Of a DNA stretch of 64,000 bases, positions 11,301 to 21,263 are shown in pieces. This DNA is from Massilia sp. W12. Its GTDB lineage: Bacteria; Pseudomonadota; Gammaproteobacteria; Burkholderiales; Burkholderiaceae_D. Both the position numbers and the translations under genes were made by a program. The first letter of the stretch is position 1. Each line of letters opens with the position of its first letter. Location of the stretch: assembly GCF_037300705.1 (NCBI RefSeq), contig NZ_CP147776.1, forward strand, positions 1,984,001 through 2,048,000. Direction: 5' to 3'. The notes below the pieces were generated by a model. It saw only the letters and a program-made list of their open reading frames with translations, was not told the origin of the DNA and searched no databases.

Positions 11301-11408
11301 CAGCGGGGTGCGCTGGGCGATGATGGCGCCATACACCATCATCATCAGGGCAGCGGCCAGCACAAACAGCCGGTTGCGCAAGCTGATGGCGACAATCCAG
11401 TTAAACAT
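8310..11408 (-). CDS. Heavy-metal efflux RND transporter, CzcA/CusA family
   Basis: A 1032-residue inner-membrane pump. It uses proton-motive force to export metal cations through a tripartite complex with the adaptor and TolC-type channel encoded upstream. It has the family layout: a first helix after [13 protein letters not shown], the [11 protein letters not shown] segment, a large periplasmic loop, a helix bundle, a second loop and a final bundle. Helix 4 reads [16 protein letters not shown]. It carries the expected acidic proton-relay residues but matches neither the usual CzcA (DFG...VDG) nor the usual CusA pattern, so the metal is left open. The gap to the adaptor gene is only 8 bases. 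Confidence 0.9.
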   Translation of the reverse strand: MFNWIVAISLRNRLFVLAAALMMMVYGAIIAQRTPLDVFPDLNKPVVTVLTEAGGMAPEEVETLVSFPIETALNGMPGVSRVRSTSSAGLSIVYAEFEWNTEIYRNRQMVAERLNVLREQLPAGVSPVMGPVSSIMGEIMLIGLPLEPAKGMPMQAREYADFVLRPRLLSIPGVSQVIPIGGEVRQIRIEPDLARMAQFGVSLAQIESALRGFAGNASGGFIDLNGREYLIRHLGRSNRLEDVQGLPLGLRDGLPLLLEQVAAVRWAAAQKRGDAGLNGKPAVIVSVQKQPAADTLQLTRQIEAALQDMKPGLPAGMAAPEVLFRQADFIQASIDNVTQALRDGAILVAIVLFAFLLNWRSTAISLIAIPLSLAVAALAFHAFGQSINVMTLGGLAIAIGELVDDAVVDVENILRRLKQRTPDGPPLLQVIWRASVEVRSGIVYATAIVVLVFVPLFALPGIEGRLFAPLGIAYIVSILASMLVSMTLTPVLAYYLLPRMPQLAHGDSPLVRRLKAWDQALLVWSFPRANRILAAAGLLCLLCLASTPFFARSFLPAFNEGSLVMSLMLNPGASLEEANRIGALAETLIKQTPEVRKVGRRSGRAELDEHAEGVHSSEIDIDLKPSDRKREEVLAEIRRNLSVLPAAIAIGQPISHRLDHLLSGVRAQIALKVYGDDTDTLRTLAENLRSRIAPTPGLVDLTVERQVLIPQIKVRLDYRKAAQYGIAPGEALQVLQSLTEGERVAQVVDGARRFELVLRLPESQRRPLDLAQVLLDTPAGKIPLSHLASVEEADGPNQIGRENGRRRIIVYANTAGADMARVIADIRREVAKQALPAGYFISIEGQFQAQEQAMRLIALLALLSLLLIFLVLYTRYRSAMLAAVIMGNIPLAMVGGIIALWLSGQPLSVASLVGFVTLSGIATRNGILKISHYINLCKFEGEQFSQAMIVRGSLERLTPVLMTALVAAFALTPLLLAADAPGKEILHPVAVVIFGGLISSTLLDSLLTPLMFWKVGAKPLQALCTAQDNEAF

Positions 11409-11416
11409 GCTGCGCC

Positions 11417-12526
11417 TTATTTGATTTGATTGATCAGGGACGCGCCTTCACTCACCACCCGGTTTTCCGGCGACAAGCCTTTGCTGATCAGCACGGTGTT
11501 GGCGTCCAATGCGCGCGCGCTAACCGGCATGGCGATAAAGCGCTCGGCCCCGGCTTTGATCCAGACCACATTTTCATTCGCGCTGTTGCGCACCAGGGCT
11601 TGCGAGGGCAGCGCAATGCCGGGCGTCTTTTCTTTGAGCTGGGCCAAGACGGTCAGCGGTTGCGCCAGGGCCAGGGCGGCGCCTTTGCTGTCCAACTGAA
11701 AATATAGAGGTAACACGCCGTCGCGCATGCCGGCCCCGGCCCCGCGCAAATGTAATTGCACTTGCGGCATGCCGGCCACGCTGGCGCTGGCGATGCGTGT
11801 GCGCAGACTGGCGTCGCTGCTGTGCGCCAGCACCATCAGGCGCGCCGGGTCCATGATTTCAAACAATACCTCGCGCCCCTCCACCAATTGGCCAAGGCGC
11901 ACTTCTTGATGCGCGATGAGACCGGCCACGGGCGCGCGCAGCGCCAGTTTTTCCCTGCTGGCGGCAACTGCCTGTTCGCGCGCTTGCAGACTGGCGAGTT
12001 CTGCGCTGGCGGCATCGACTTCCTTTTGCGCCACCACGCCTTCCAACATGTGCAAGCGCGCAAGTTTTTGCGCCGCCAGTTTGCGCATGGCGCGCAATTC
12101 AGCCAATTGCGCCGTTTGATTCGCCATTTCTTGCGCAGAATATTGCGGCGTCAGATAGGCCAGAATTTGATTTTTTTCGACCTTGGCGCCAGGCAGTGGC
12201 AATCCCTGTGGTCCGGCTTCAATGCGCCCGGCAAAAGGCGCTTGCACGCGTCCTGCGGCGCCCGGATCGGCTTGCACCCGCCCATTCAAGCTCACGGTTT
12301 GTGCGTATTCGCCTGCGCGCGCCGGCAAGGTGCGGATGGCCAGCCGGCGCTGTGCCGCTTTCGGGATAAACACACTGCCATCGGGCAGGCGCTGGATGCT
12401 ATCCGGTGTGGTGTTGGCAGGCCCCGCGTCGAGGTGTTCGCCATTCGGGCCATGTGCGCCAGGCCCGGCTATGGCGCTATGCGCGGCTAAGCCCAGACAC
12501 AGCATCAGACAGGTGAGGGCGCGCAT
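11417..12526 (-). CDS. Efflux RND periplasmic adaptor subunit
   Basis: A 369-residue HlyD/CusB-type membrane-fusion protein linking the pump to the outer-membrane channel. The start at 12526 gives a signal peptide ([20 protein letters not shown]) and sits right after the stop of the preceding gene, with GGGAG before it. The upstream part of the open frame lacks a signal. The mature N-terminus [14 protein letters not shown] is shared with the next protein. Then come a beta-barrel/lipoyl half ([14 protein letters not shown]), an alpha-helical hairpin (about residues 120-195), the second lipoyl half ([18 protein letters not shown]) and membrane-proximal beta domains. Function is assigned by family and operon. 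Confidence 0.88.
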   Translation of the reverse strand: MRALTCLMLCLGLAAHSAIAGPGAHGPNGEHLDAGPANTTPDSIQRLPDGSVFIPKAAQRRLAIRTLPARAGEYAQTVSLNGRVQADPGAAGRVQAPFAGRIEAGPQGLPLPGAKVEKNQILAYLTPQYSAQEMANQTAQLAELRAMRKLAAQKLARLHMLEGVVAQKEVDAASAELASLQAREQAVAASREKLALRAPVAGLIAHQEVRLGQLVEGREVLFEIMDPARLMVLAHSSDASLRTRIASASVAGMPQVQLHLRGAGAGMRDGVLPLYFQLDSKGAALALAQPLTVLAQLKEKTPGIALPSQALVRNSANENVVWIKAGAERFIAMPVSARALDANTVLISKGLSPENRVVSEGASLINQIK

Positions 12527-13025
12527 ATTATGCTCCCGCGCGGCGGCGGCGCCAGGCGCGCGCAGCCAGCATGGCCCCGCCTGCTGAGAGCAGCGCAGCG
12601 GCAACTCCGGCGCTGCGCCAATTCAGGCCGGGCGCGCCAGAGGCTGGTGCGGATTGGGGCGCATTGACTTCCAGCACGCCTTCAAGCAAATCGCTGTCTT
12701 CACCATTTTCCAAGGTGAACAAGAGCGCGTGTTTGCCGGGTTTGGCCAAAGCTTGCAAGAATTGCGCGTCCTTGATGAGGTAATCGCCGTGCGCGGCTTG
12801 CAATGCGGCCTGCAGTTTGCGCCCGTTGAATTCAACCTCAAGCTTGGCTTGCAACACCGGCGCATTGCTGTCATAGCGGTCGATCCAGATGGAGAAGGCA
12901 TCGTGTTGCAAGCGGGCGGTTAATTCATAGGCCTCGCTGAATGTTTCCAAACGCGGCGCGGCCTGGCTTGTGCTTGCGCTGTGCGCCGGCGGGTCCAGAT
13001 GCTCGCCATTCGGGCCATGTGCGCC
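12438..13025. repeat. Direct repeat of a 23-base segment coding for HGPNGEHL
   Basis: Positions 12438-12460 and 13003-13025 are identical over 23 bases, with flanking bases nearly identical over about 40. Both encode the mature N-terminus [14 protein letters not shown], in the adaptor and in the neighbouring membrane protein. Such identity at DNA level points to recent duplication or conversion. Confidence 0.85.
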
Positions 13026-13100
13026 CGGCCCGGCCAGCGCTGGCGTATGCAAGGCAGCGTTGAGCGCCAACGCCAAGCCGATTCCCAATTTGCATCTCAT
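12528..13100 (-). CDS. Secreted, C-terminally anchored protein of the efflux operon
   Basis: A 190-residue protein of no family I recognise. The start at 13100 overlaps the preceding stop as ATGA and has GGGGGAA upstream. The ATG 15 bases earlier would remove this spacing. A signal peptide precedes [14 protein letters not shown], the same His-containing motif as the adaptor's mature N-terminus. A beta-rich domain of about 100 residues follows (FSIWIDRYDSNAPVLQAKLEVEF). A C-terminal helix (AGVAAALLSAGGAMLAA) and an Arg cluster then suggest anchoring in the inner membrane with a cytoplasmic tail. The position between channel and adaptor genes suggests an accessory role in metal export. Confidence 0.75.
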   Translation of the reverse strand: MRCKLGIGLALALNAALHTPALAGPGAHGPNGEHLDPPAHSASTSQAAPRLETFSEAYELTARLQHDAFSIWIDRYDSNAPVLQAKLEVEFNGRKLQAALQAAHGDYLIKDAQFLQALAKPGKHALLFTLENGEDSDLLEGVLEVNAPQSAPASGAPGLNWRSAGVAAALLSAGGAMLAARAWRRRRAGA

Positions 13101-14338
13101 GGCAAATTCCCCCAAGCCTGATGGATTCGCGCTTGCGCCAAGCCCAAGGCGATGTGCGCTTGCGCCAGTGCGGCTTGCGCTTCGTGTTGCAGCGTTTGCG
13201 CGCGCAGCCGCTCGGCCAGCCCGCGTTCGCCCAGCCGGAACGCTTTTTCCATCAATACCACATATTCCCGGCTCAGTGTGCTGCGTTGTTGCGCGGCTTG
13301 CAAGCCGGCCTGCGCTTGCTGCAAACGCGTTTGCGCCACGCTGATGTCGGCTTTGATTTGCATTTCCTGCTGCGTCAAGGCGATATGGGCGCCTTGCAGC
13401 CGGCTGTTGGCAGCGGCCTGCGCCAGCTGGTTTTGTGGATTGGCGCCGAGTGGAATTTGCACAGACAGGGCCAGACTGTGGCTGGCCGCGCCGCGCCCTT
13501 CCTGTTCACGTTTGAGGCGCATGCCCAGCGTGGGCGGTGCGTAACGCAAAGCGTGTTGCGTCTTCAGGGCGGCGCTGGCGACTGCTTGCGCCTGGCGCGC
13601 CGCCGCCAGCAGCGGGTGCTGTGCGAGCGCGCTGTCTGACGGCGCCTGTAAATAGGCGGGCGGCACAGGTTCAGGGCTGGATTCCGGGGGCGCGCTTTGT
13701 CCGCTGAGCAATTGCCAATGCTTGCGCTTTTCCGAAAGCGCTGTTTGCGCTGCATGCAAGTCAGTGTGCGCGCGCAAGACTTCCTGTTGCGCCAGCAAGA
13801 GTTCGGCGCGCGCCAGTGCGCCGGCTTGCACACTTTGCGCGGCTTGCTGGCGCAATTGCTCCACATGTTGCACATGGTCTTGTGTTTCTTCCAGGGCGGC
13901 CTGGGCAGCCGCCAGCGCCCACAGACTGTCGCGCAATTCACCGGCCAGCTGCAAGCGCAGCGCGTGCAATTGCGCCTGCGCATACCCGGCTTCGTGGCCC
14001 GCCAAATGCTGGCGCGCCTGTTGTTGCGCCGGCAGCCAAAGCGGCGCAGACAAGGCGATTTCTGTTTCACGCAGACGCGCCCCGTCAGCGCTTGGATTCA
14101 GGCTGCGGTTATGTCCCAGCTCCAGGCGTGCGGCATCGGCCAGCTGGCTTTGCGCCAGATTTTGCGCGAATACCGCCTCGTCTTGTCTGGCTTGCAGTAA
14201 TTGCGCTTGCGGCGCGTGGCGCCAGGCGCTCTCAAGTGCTGCGCGCAAGGCAATGCGCGCCGCCTCCTGAGCTGTCGCCGGCGCTTGGCACAGCAGGCCA
14301 AACGCCAGCACCGCCCAGAACTGCCGCGCGCAGGCCAT
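13097..14338 (-). CDS. TolC/CzcC-family outer-membrane efflux protein
   Basis: A 413-residue protein with signal peptide MACARQFWAVLAFGLLCQAPATA. Two homologous halves rich in Ala, Gln and Leu heptads form the alpha-barrel tunnel of the family, each ending in a beta stretch (ALSAPLWLPAQQQARQ; ALSVQIPLGANPQNQ). It provides the outer-membrane duct for the RND pump. Its ATG overlaps the stop of the phosphatase gene by one base (TGATG), and its own stop overlaps the next ATG (ATGA), so translation is coupled on both sides. Confidence 0.85.
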   Translation of the reverse strand: MACARQFWAVLAFGLLCQAPATAQEAARIALRAALESAWRHAPQAQLLQARQDEAVFAQNLAQSQLADAARLELGHNRSLNPSADGARLRETEIALSAPLWLPAQQQARQHLAGHEAGYAQAQLHALRLQLAGELRDSLWALAAAQAALEETQDHVQHVEQLRQQAAQSVQAGALARAELLLAQQEVLRAHTDLHAAQTALSEKRKHWQLLSGQSAPPESSPEPVPPAYLQAPSDSALAQHPLLAAARQAQAVASAALKTQHALRYAPPTLGMRLKREQEGRGAASHSLALSVQIPLGANPQNQLAQAAANSRLQGAHIALTQQEMQIKADISVAQTRLQQAQAGLQAAQQRSTLSREYVVLMEKAFRLGERGLAERLRAQTLQHEAQAALAQAHIALGLAQARIHQAWGNLP

Positions 14339-15996
14339 CAGCGCAGCGCTTCAAGCAAAACCCGCCCCTCGCTCGCGGCAGGGGGACGGATGCGCAGCAA
14401 ATGCGCCAGCGTCGGCGCAATATCCATGACTTCCGCGTACTGGCCGTAATACGCCGGCTTGATCCAGGGTTTGCCCATGATCAACAGCGGCACATTGGTG
14501 TCATACGCATACGGTGAGCCGTGCGATGTGCCGCTGTTGCTGGAGCCGAAATACCACCAGGGGCGCAGGCTGACCAGAAAGTCGCCCGACACCTGACGAT
14601 GCCAGGCGCGTTGCATCAAGCGCGCTTCACGCGTTGCCGGCAGCGCGCCGCTTTCCAGCTGGCTGCGGGTATATACATTGGATACCCCTTCTTGCTGCAG
14701 AATCAGGCGCGCCACAAATTGCTCCACTTCACTGCGGGACAGTCCTTTGGCGGCCAGCAGATCAGCGTCAAGCGTGAAATTCGGCGCGGAACCGTAAAAT
14801 AATTTGTCCACCCCGTATTTTTCTTGCAGCGCCTTATTCACCAGCGCCATCAATTTGCGCGAATCAACCCGTCCCGCATCCTGTTTTTGCTGACTCTTGG
14901 CGAATTCCGGGGTGTTTGGAAAACCATGGTCAGCCGTCAGCACCACCACGATGTTTTGCATCCCGATGCGCTTATCCAGCCATTGGAAAAATTGGCCTAA
15001 TTGCTGATCCAGGTGGAATAAATGATCATGCGATTTTTTGTGCTCCGGCCCCAGTTCGTGATTGATGTAATCATGCGAAGACAGGCTGATGGCCAGCAGA
15101 TCGCTGACGCCGGCCGGATTGGCGCCGAGCTGCTCGCCTTCAATTGCGGCGCGCGCAAAATCCAGGGTCAATTGATCGACATACGGCCCGCCTTTGAGTT
15201 CTTCATAATATTCGGCGTCCGGCTTGCCGCTCTTGCTGACAAACACTTCTTCAAATCCGGCGCCATGCGGGCAGGCCGCTTTGGTTTGCGGCGCTTCGCC
15301 GCTGTAGGCGGCATATTTGGCCGGCGGCTGCGCCAGACACCAGGGTTTGCCGTAGAAGCGGTCTTGCGGTTTGGCGGCGGCATATTTTTGCACCCAGGAC
15401 GGATGTTGCGCCATGTAATAGCTGCTGCTGGCGAAGTTGCCGCTCTTGCCCATATACATATACGCCTGTCCCGCTTTACCGGCCAATAAAATCGCGCCGC
15501 GATCTTTGCCGGAGACGGCGATGACTTTGGCTTGATTGCCGCTGGCGTAACGCAGCTCATCGCCCAGTGTCGAGACGCGCAGATTGGCCGGTGAGGTGCC
15601 GTCCGATTCTTTGGTTTCTTCCCCCAGGTATTGATAGCGCGTATCTTGCGTGCAATACATCGGCTTTTTGCTCTTGTTGTCGATCCAGCCATTGCTGATC
15701 ACGCCGTGCTGCGAGGGATAGGCGCCGGATAAAATCGCGGCGTGTCCGACTGCGGTGAAGGTGATGCCGTGCGCCTGATGCGCATCGCTGAAACTGGCGC
15801 CGTTTTGCAGCAGGGTTTTAAAGCCGCCCTGGAAATGCGCGCGGTTGCGCATCACTTGTTCATTCGGCAAACCATCGACCACCAGCACCAGCACCAGTTT
15901 GGGCATGGCCGCAGCCGGGGCCGGTTTATCAGCAGCGCTGGCCGGCAGTGCGGCGCAACTCAAGCCTAAAGCACACAGCAAAGGGAGAAGCTTCAT
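14338..15996 (-). CDS. Secreted alkaline phosphatase/phosphodiesterase, PafA-like
   Basis: A 552-residue periplasmic phosphatase of the alkaline-phosphatase superfamily (type I phosphodiesterase/PafA group). The start at 15996 gives the signal peptide MKLLPLLCALGLSCAALPASA and has AAGGAAT upstream. Metal ligands and nucleophile are visible: the Asp in VVDGLPNEQ, a probable Thr nucleophile in GITFTAVGHA, SSHDYINHELGPEH, and LTADHGFP near residue 330. It removes phosphate from monoesters with two zinc ions, if it follows the family. Oddly, it is coupled (TGATG) to the metal-efflux genes, and may be co-transcribed with the GNAT gene 40 bases upstream. Confidence 0.85.
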   Translation of the reverse strand: MKLLPLLCALGLSCAALPASAADKPAPAAAMPKLVLVLVVDGLPNEQVMRNRAHFQGGFKTLLQNGASFSDAHQAHGITFTAVGHAAILSGAYPSQHGVISNGWIDNKSKKPMYCTQDTRYQYLGEETKESDGTSPANLRVSTLGDELRYASGNQAKVIAVSGKDRGAILLAGKAGQAYMYMGKSGNFASSSYYMAQHPSWVQKYAAAKPQDRFYGKPWCLAQPPAKYAAYSGEAPQTKAACPHGAGFEEVFVSKSGKPDAEYYEELKGGPYVDQLTLDFARAAIEGEQLGANPAGVSDLLAISLSSHDYINHELGPEHKKSHDHLFHLDQQLGQFFQWLDKRIGMQNIVVVLTADHGFPNTPEFAKSQQKQDAGRVDSRKLMALVNKALQEKYGVDKLFYGSAPNFTLDADLLAAKGLSRSEVEQFVARLILQQEGVSNVYTRSQLESGALPATREARLMQRAWHRQVSGDFLVSLRPWWYFGSSNSGTSHGSPYAYDTNVPLLIMGKPWIKPAYYGQYAEVMDIAPTLAHLLRIRPPAASEGRVLLEALR

Positions 15997-16036
15997 TGCG
16001 GATTCCTTGTCAAAGCAAACAAAAGTCAGTCCGGTT

Positions 16037-16507
16037 TTATAGCGTCGCCTCCATGAAAGCTGGAACCGGGATAAAACCGTATTCTTGATACAGGCTGCGC
16101 CCATCTTCGCTGGCGTGCAGCCAGACGCGGGGGCAGTCACGCAAGCGCGCTTCAGCCAGCGCGGCTTGCAAAACCATGCGCGCGGCGCCCCGGCGGCGCC
16201 AGGCCGGCAGCGTCATCATATTCAGTAAATACGCTTCACGCCCGTGCAAATTGCCGGGGTAGGGCGGGCGTTGAAACAGCGCCAGACTGCCGCACGCCAC
16301 CACCTGATCTTGTGCCGTGACCACCCAGCTGACGCAGTTTTGATCATCCAGATGGCGTGAGAAATAGGCATGATTGGCTTGCCGCACTTGCGCATATCCG
16401 CTCTGGCCGGTGAGGATGCCGCCTTCAGCAAATAAGGCCATGCGCAAATCCAGCATTGCTTCCAGATGCGCCATTTGCGCACGCTGCAGCAGCAGCTCTG
16501 TGCTCAT
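16037..16507 (-). CDS. GNAT-family N-acetyltransferase
   Basis: A 156-residue acyltransferase. Motif A (LPAWRRRGAARMVLQAAL) for acetyl-CoA pyrophosphate binding and the C-terminal YQEYGFIPVPAF are typical. The substrate cannot be inferred. Its ATG overlaps the coaBC stop as ATGA, so it is translated with the lspA-coaBC operon. Confidence 0.82.
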   Translation of the reverse strand: MSTELLLQRAQMAHLEAMLDLRMALFAEGGILTGQSGYAQVRQANHAYFSRHLDDQNCVSWVVTAQDQVVACGSLALFQRPPYPGNLHGREAYLLNMMTLPAWRRRGAARMVLQAALAEARLRDCPRVWLHASEDGRSLYQEYGFIPVPAFMEATL

Positions 16508-17706
16508 GCCTGCGCCTTGAAGCGCTGTGCGATTTCCAGCACCAGGTCTTGCGCCAATTGTTTTTTATCCGCCGGCCCCATCGCTTTGTGGCCATCGGCG
16601 TCAAACAAAACCAGGCTGTTATGATCCTGGCCAAAGGTTTGCGGCCCCAGATTGCCCACCAACAGCGGGACACCTTTGCGCGCACGCTTTTGCGCACCGT
16701 ATTCCAGCAGATTTTCCGATTCAGCAGCAAAGCCGACGCAATACGGGGCTTGCGGCAGCGCGGCGACGGTGGCCAGAATATCCGGGTTTTGCACAAATTC
16801 GAGCTGCGGCGTTTTGCCAGCCGCATCTTTCTTCAGCTTTTGCTCGCTGCTGTTGGCCACGCGCCAATCCGCCACCGCCGCCACCGCCACAAACAGATCC
16901 TGCGCAGCGATATGGCTGAGCGTCACATCATGCATTTGCTGTGCGCTTTGCACATTGATGCGCTGCACCCCATACGGCGCGCTTAAGGCGGTGGGGCCGG
17001 ACACCAGCAGCACTTCGGCCCCGGCGGCGCGCGCCGCGCGCGCAATCGCATAGCCCATTTTGCCGGAAGACAGATTGGTGATGCCGCGCACCGGGTCAAT
17101 CGCTTCAAAGGTCGGCCCGGCGGTGACCAGCATGCGCTTGCCGGCCAGCAGCTTGGGCATGAACAGCGCTTCGATTTCCTGCAGCAGATCAGGCGGCTCA
17201 AGCATGCGTCCCATGCCGTGCTCACCGCAGGCCTGGGCGCCGGCGTCAGGGCCTGCCAACAGCACGCCATCTGCTTGCAAAAGGCGCAGATTTCTTTGCA
17301 AGGCCGGGTTTTGCCACATTTCCACATTCATCGCCGGCGCCGCCAGCAAGGGCAGGTGAGCCGGGCGCGCCATGCATAAGGTGGACAGCAGATCGTCGCA
17401 CAAGCCATGCGCCAGCTTGCCCAGAAAATCGGCGGAAGCGGGGGCGATGATGATCGCGTCCGCATCACGCGTGAGATCGATGTGCGCCATATTATTGGCT
17501 ATCCGCGCATCCCATTGCGAGTCATACACCGTCTGTCCCGAGAGCGCTTGCATGGTGACAGCGGTGATGAAGTGCTGCGCCGCATCCGTCATGACCACTT
17601 GCACACTGGCGCCGGCTTTTTTCAAGCTGCGCACCAGTTCCGCCACTTTATAGCAGGCGATGCCGCCGCTCATGCCCAAGACCAGGCGCTTGCCTTGCAG
17701 ATTCAT
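16504..17706 (-). CDS. coaBC: Bifunctional phosphopantothenoylcysteine decarboxylase/synthetase
   Basis: A 400-residue coenzyme A biosynthesis enzyme. The N-terminal CoaC flavoprotein half has [20 protein letters not shown] and the substrate-recognition PAMNVEMW. The C-terminal CoaB half has [23 protein letters not shown] and a Lys-rich segment near [11 protein letters not shown]. It joins cysteine to 4'-phosphopantothenate with CTP and then decarboxylates the product. Its ATG overlaps the lspA stop (ATGA), an arrangement seen in related bacteria. Confidence 0.94.
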   Translation of the reverse strand: MNLQGKRLVLGMSGGIACYKVAELVRSLKKAGASVQVVMTDAAQHFITAVTMQALSGQTVYDSQWDARIANNMAHIDLTRDADAIIIAPASADFLGKLAHGLCDDLLSTLCMARPAHLPLLAAPAMNVEMWQNPALQRNLRLLQADGVLLAGPDAGAQACGEHGMGRMLEPPDLLQEIEALFMPKLLAGKRMLVTAGPTFEAIDPVRGITNLSSGKMGYAIARAARAAGAEVLLVSGPTALSAPYGVQRINVQSAQQMHDVTLSHIAAQDLFVAVAAVADWRVANSSEQKLKKDAAGKTPQLEFVQNPDILATVAALPQAPYCVGFAAESENLLEYGAQKRARKGVPLLVGNLGPQTFGQDHNSLVLFDADGHKAMGPADKKQLAQDLVLEIAQRFKAQA

Positions 17707-18227
17707 GCTTTTTCCCTTTGCACACGGCGGAATTCATCCACAATGAATAAGACCGCGCCGACGCAGATCGCCGAGTCAGCCAGATTAAACGCCGGCCAGC
17801 TCATGCCCTGATAGTGGAAATCGAGAAAATCCACCACCTTGCCGTAGGCGATGCGGTCGATCACATTGCCGATTGCACCGCCCAAAATCAGTGACATGGC
17901 CCAGCAAAACAGGCGCTGACCGCCAGCGCGCGCCAGCAACCAGGTGATGTAAATCGCCGCCACTACGCCCAGCACAGTGAAAAACCAGCGCTGCCAGCCG
18001 CCGGCATTGGCTAAAAATGAAAACGCTGCGCCGGGGTTATACACAAAGCGCAAATTGAAAAATGAGGTGATGGGAATGACCTGGCCTTCGCTCATGGTTT
18101 TGAACACCGTGATTTTGGTGATCTGATCCAAAAGGATGATGATGGCGGCGATGCCAAGCCAGGGCAGCAAGCGGTTATTCGCGCCGGTTTTTGCAGGCGC
18201 TGCAGCGGGGGATTTTTTGCCGGCCAT
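17703..18227 (-). CDS. lspA: Lipoprotein signal peptidase
   Basis: A 174-residue inner-membrane aspartyl protease that removes signal peptides from diacylglyceryl prolipoproteins. Four hydrophobic helices are evident. Both catalytic Asp regions are present: [11 protein letters not shown] and [11 protein letters not shown]. The ILLDQITK and NPGAAFSFL motifs are also intact. The ATG at 18227 is chosen; a TTG 12 bases earlier lies at the T-run of the ileS terminator. There is no clear ribosome-binding site. It therefore begins immediately after a strong terminator, which is odd for a gene normally co-transcribed with ileS. Confidence 0.92.
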   Translation of the reverse strand: MAGKKSPAAAPAKTGANNRLLPWLGIAAIIILLDQITKITVFKTMSEGQVIPITSFFNLRFVYNPGAAFSFLANAGGWQRWFFTVLGVVAAIYITWLLARAGGQRLFCWAMSLILGGAIGNVIDRIAYGKVVDFLDFHYQGMSWPAFNLADSAICVGAVLFIVDEFRRVQREKA

Positions 18228-18237
18228 AGCAGAAGTC

Positions 18238-18265
18238 AAAAAAACCCGCAGGACATGCCTGCGGG
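18238..18265 (-). terminator. Strong rho-independent terminator between ileS and lspA
   Basis: On the minus strand CCCGCAGG and CCTGCGGG form an 8-base-pair stem with a 5-base loop (18245-18265), followed by seven T residues (18244-18238). The T-run ends only about 10 bases before the lspA ATG. Confidence 0.85.
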
Positions 18266-18281
18266 CAGGGTTGAGAAATAA

Positions 18282-21170
18282 TTATGCAAACTGCCGCGAT
18301 TCGCCAGCGCCAAACAAATTGGCGTCACAGCGCGCGCAGATTTCCGGGTGTTCCGGGTTGACGCCGACATCGGCGCGGTAATGCCAGCAGCGTTCGCATT
18401 TTTGATGCGCGCTGGCGTCAGCCCGCACTTGCAAGGCGCCATCCGCGCTGATACTGAGCGCAACTTCAGAGGTGATGAAGATAAAGCGCAGATCATCGCC
18501 CAGCGAAGCCAGCAGCGCGTGATCTTCCGCATTGCTGGCCAATTGCAAACAGGCTTGCAGGGAAGAACCGATCTTGCCTTCGCCGCGCAAGACTTCCAAT
18601 TCCTTCATCACCACATCGCGGATTTCACGCAAACGCGCATATTTGGCTAATAAAGCGTCGCCATCGCGCACCAGCGGTTGCTGGTAGTAGGTCTGGGTAA
18701 ACAGGGTTTCATCGCTTTCCGCATATTGTTTTTTGCTGGCGAAATAGCCCCAGGCTTCTTCGCAAGTGAAAGACAAAATCGGCGCCAGCAGGCGCAGCAA
18801 GCCGTGCGTGATATGCATTAAGGCGGTTTGCGCCGAACGGCGCGCCTTTGAGCTGACGCCGGCGGTATACAAACGGTCTTTCAGGATATCCAGATAAAAA
18901 CCGCCCAAGTCTTCCGAACAATACGACTGCAGCTTGGCCACAACCGGGTGGAATTCATAGCGCTCATAATGGGCCAGGATGTCTTGCTGCAATTGATCCA
19001 TGGCGGCAATCGCCCAGCGGTCGATCTCAAACAGATCGGCAGTTGGCAAGGCGTCCTGTTCCTGATCAAAGTCAGAAGTGTTGGCCAGTAAAAAGCGCAG
19101 GGTGTTGCGGATGCGGCGATAGCTTTCCGTAACGCGCTTTAAGATTTCATCCGAGATCGACAGCTCGCCTGAATAATCGGTGGCGGCAGTCCACAAGCGC
19201 AGGATGTCAGCGCCCAGGGTGTTAAACACCTTGCCCGGCTCGACCACATTGCCGACCGATTTTGACATCTTGCGTCCTTCGCCATCCACCGCAAAACCGT
19301 GCGTCAGCAGCGCTTTGTATGGCGCGCGGCCATCCAGCATGCTGCCGGTCAAGAGCGAAGAATGGAACCAGCCGCGATGCTGGTCGCTGCCTTCCAGATA
19401 CAAATCGACTTGCCCGGCTTCCGGCGCGCAGTCAGGGTGTGAGCCGGCCAACACTGTTTTATGGGTAGTGCCGGAATCAAACCAAACGTCCAGCGTGTCG
19501 CGGTTTTTTTCATATTGATCGGCGTCTGCGCCCAAGAGCTGCGCGGGATCGAGTTGATGCCAGGCTTCGATGCCGCCAGCCTCGATCAATTGCGCCACTT
19601 TTTCCAGCAAGGCCGGGGTGTCAGGATGCAGATTGCCGCTTTCCTTGTGCACAAAAAACGCCATCGGCACGCCCCATTGGCGCTGGCGCGAGAGTGTCCA
19701 GTCCGGGCGGTTGGCGATCATGCCCTGCAGGCGCGCACGGCCCCAGGCCGGGTAGAAGGCAGTGGCGTCCACTGCCGCCAGCGCGGTTTCACGCAGGCTC
19801 TTGCCGCCGGCGACTTCAGTTTTATCCATGCTGGCGAACCACTGCGAGGTGGCGCGGTACACGATGGGCGTCTTATGACGCCAGCAATGCATATAGCTGT
19901 GATCAAACATCACCAGCTTGAACAGGCTGCCGGCGGCTTCCAGCGCGCCGCAGATCGGCTTGCTGGCTTCCCAGATGGTCATGCCGGCAAACAGCGGCAG
20001 CCAGGAAGCGTATTGGCCATTGCCCAACACCGGTTTCAAGATGTCATCATCTTGCATGCCGTAACGCTTGCAGGTCTGGAAGTCGTCCACGCCATACGCG
20101 GGTGAGGAGTGCACCACGCCGGTGCCGCTGTCCTTGGTCACATAGTCGGCCAATTGCACCGGCGACAGGCGGGCAAAGCCCGGATCCTGGCTGGCCAGGG
20201 GATGATGGAAGGCCACCAACTCCAGCGCCGCGCCTTTACAGGTGGCCAGCGCCTCGCCCGTCATGCCATAGCGGCTTAAGCAGGATTCCACCAGATCTTG
20301 CGCCAGGATCAAGAGCACATCCTGTTCGCCACGCTTGGCGCGCACCAGGGCGTAGTCAAATTCCGGGTGCATATTCAGGGCCTGGTTGGCCGGGATGGTC
20401 CAGGGCGTGGTGGTCCAGATCACACACCAGCCAGGCAGGGTTTGCCCATTGGCGTCGGCGGGCAGGGCGTTTAAGCCAAAAGCGGCGGCGACTTTTTCAT
20501 TTTGCGCAAAGGCAAAGCCGACATCGATCGCCGGATCGCGCTTGTCTTTGTACTCCACTTCCGCTTCAGCCAGCGCAGAGCCGCAATCAAAGCACCAGTT
20601 GACCGGCTTCAAACCCCGGTAGATATAGCCTTTTTCCAGCATCTTGCCCAAAGCGCGCAGTTCTTCCGCCTCGTTTTGGAAATGCATGGTTTTATACGGA
20701 TTATCCCAGTCGCCTAAGACGCCTAAGCGCATAAAGGTTTCTTTTTGACGCTCGATCTGGCCTTGCGCATAAGCGCGCGCCTTTTCCAGCACTTCAGTGG
20801 TCGGCAAGCCTTTGCCGAATTGTTTTTCGATTTGGATTTCGATTGGCATGCCATGGCAATCCCAGCCCGGCACATACGGCGCGTCAAACCCGGCCATGGT
20901 GCGCGACTTGACCACGATGTCTTTTAAGATTTTGTTTAAGGCGTGGCCCATGTGCAAATCGCCATTCGCATAAGGCGGGCCGTCATGCAGCACAAAACGG
21001 GGCCGGCCTTGCGCGGCTTTGCGCACGCGTTGATAGATTTTCTTTTGCTGCCATTCTTTGAGCCACTGCGGTTCACGCTTGGCTAAGTCGCCGCGCATCG
21101 GGAACGCGGTTTCCGTCATATTTACCGGATATTTGCTTGCCGGCTTGGCGCCGGATTTTTGATCAGACAT
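18282..21170 (-). CDS. ileS: Isoleucyl-tRNA synthetase
   Basis: A 962-residue class I synthetase charging tRNA-Ile. It has the HIGH-type motif GDLHMGH near residue 70, the CP1 editing domain ([15 protein letters not shown]) and KMSKS ([10 protein letters not shown], near residue 625). An anticodon-binding domain and a C-terminal zinc site (CERCWHY...[10 protein letters not shown]) follow. Full length and intact. It follows ribF with a 93-base gap and ends at a strong terminator. Confidence 0.96.
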   Translation of the reverse strand: MSDQKSGAKPASKYPVNMTETAFPMRGDLAKREPQWLKEWQQKKIYQRVRKAAQGRPRFVLHDGPPYANGDLHMGHALNKILKDIVVKSRTMAGFDAPYVPGWDCHGMPIEIQIEKQFGKGLPTTEVLEKARAYAQGQIERQKETFMRLGVLGDWDNPYKTMHFQNEAEELRALGKMLEKGYIYRGLKPVNWCFDCGSALAEAEVEYKDKRDPAIDVGFAFAQNEKVAAAFGLNALPADANGQTLPGWCVIWTTTPWTIPANQALNMHPEFDYALVRAKRGEQDVLLILAQDLVESCLSRYGMTGEALATCKGAALELVAFHHPLASQDPGFARLSPVQLADYVTKDSGTGVVHSSPAYGVDDFQTCKRYGMQDDDILKPVLGNGQYASWLPLFAGMTIWEASKPICGALEAAGSLFKLVMFDHSYMHCWRHKTPIVYRATSQWFASMDKTEVAGGKSLRETALAAVDATAFYPAWGRARLQGMIANRPDWTLSRQRQWGVPMAFFVHKESGNLHPDTPALLEKVAQLIEAGGIEAWHQLDPAQLLGADADQYEKNRDTLDVWFDSGTTHKTVLAGSHPDCAPEAGQVDLYLEGSDQHRGWFHSSLLTGSMLDGRAPYKALLTHGFAVDGEGRKMSKSVGNVVEPGKVFNTLGADILRLWTAATDYSGELSISDEILKRVTESYRRIRNTLRFLLANTSDFDQEQDALPTADLFEIDRWAIAAMDQLQQDILAHYERYEFHPVVAKLQSYCSEDLGGFYLDILKDRLYTAGVSSKARRSAQTALMHITHGLLRLLAPILSFTCEEAWGYFASKKQYAESDETLFTQTYYQQPLVRDGDALLAKYARLREIRDVVMKELEVLRGEGKIGSSLQACLQLASNAEDHALLASLGDDLRFIFITSEVALSISADGALQVRADASAHQKCERCWHYRADVGVNPEHPEICARCDANLFGAGESRQFA

Positions 21171-21263
21171 GATTTTTCCAAAAAAAGGATGCAGGCGGCT
21201 GGGGCCGCGCGGGAAATTCGGTGTTTGGCCCGCAACGCTGTGCGGGCCGGATATGGCGCAGGA

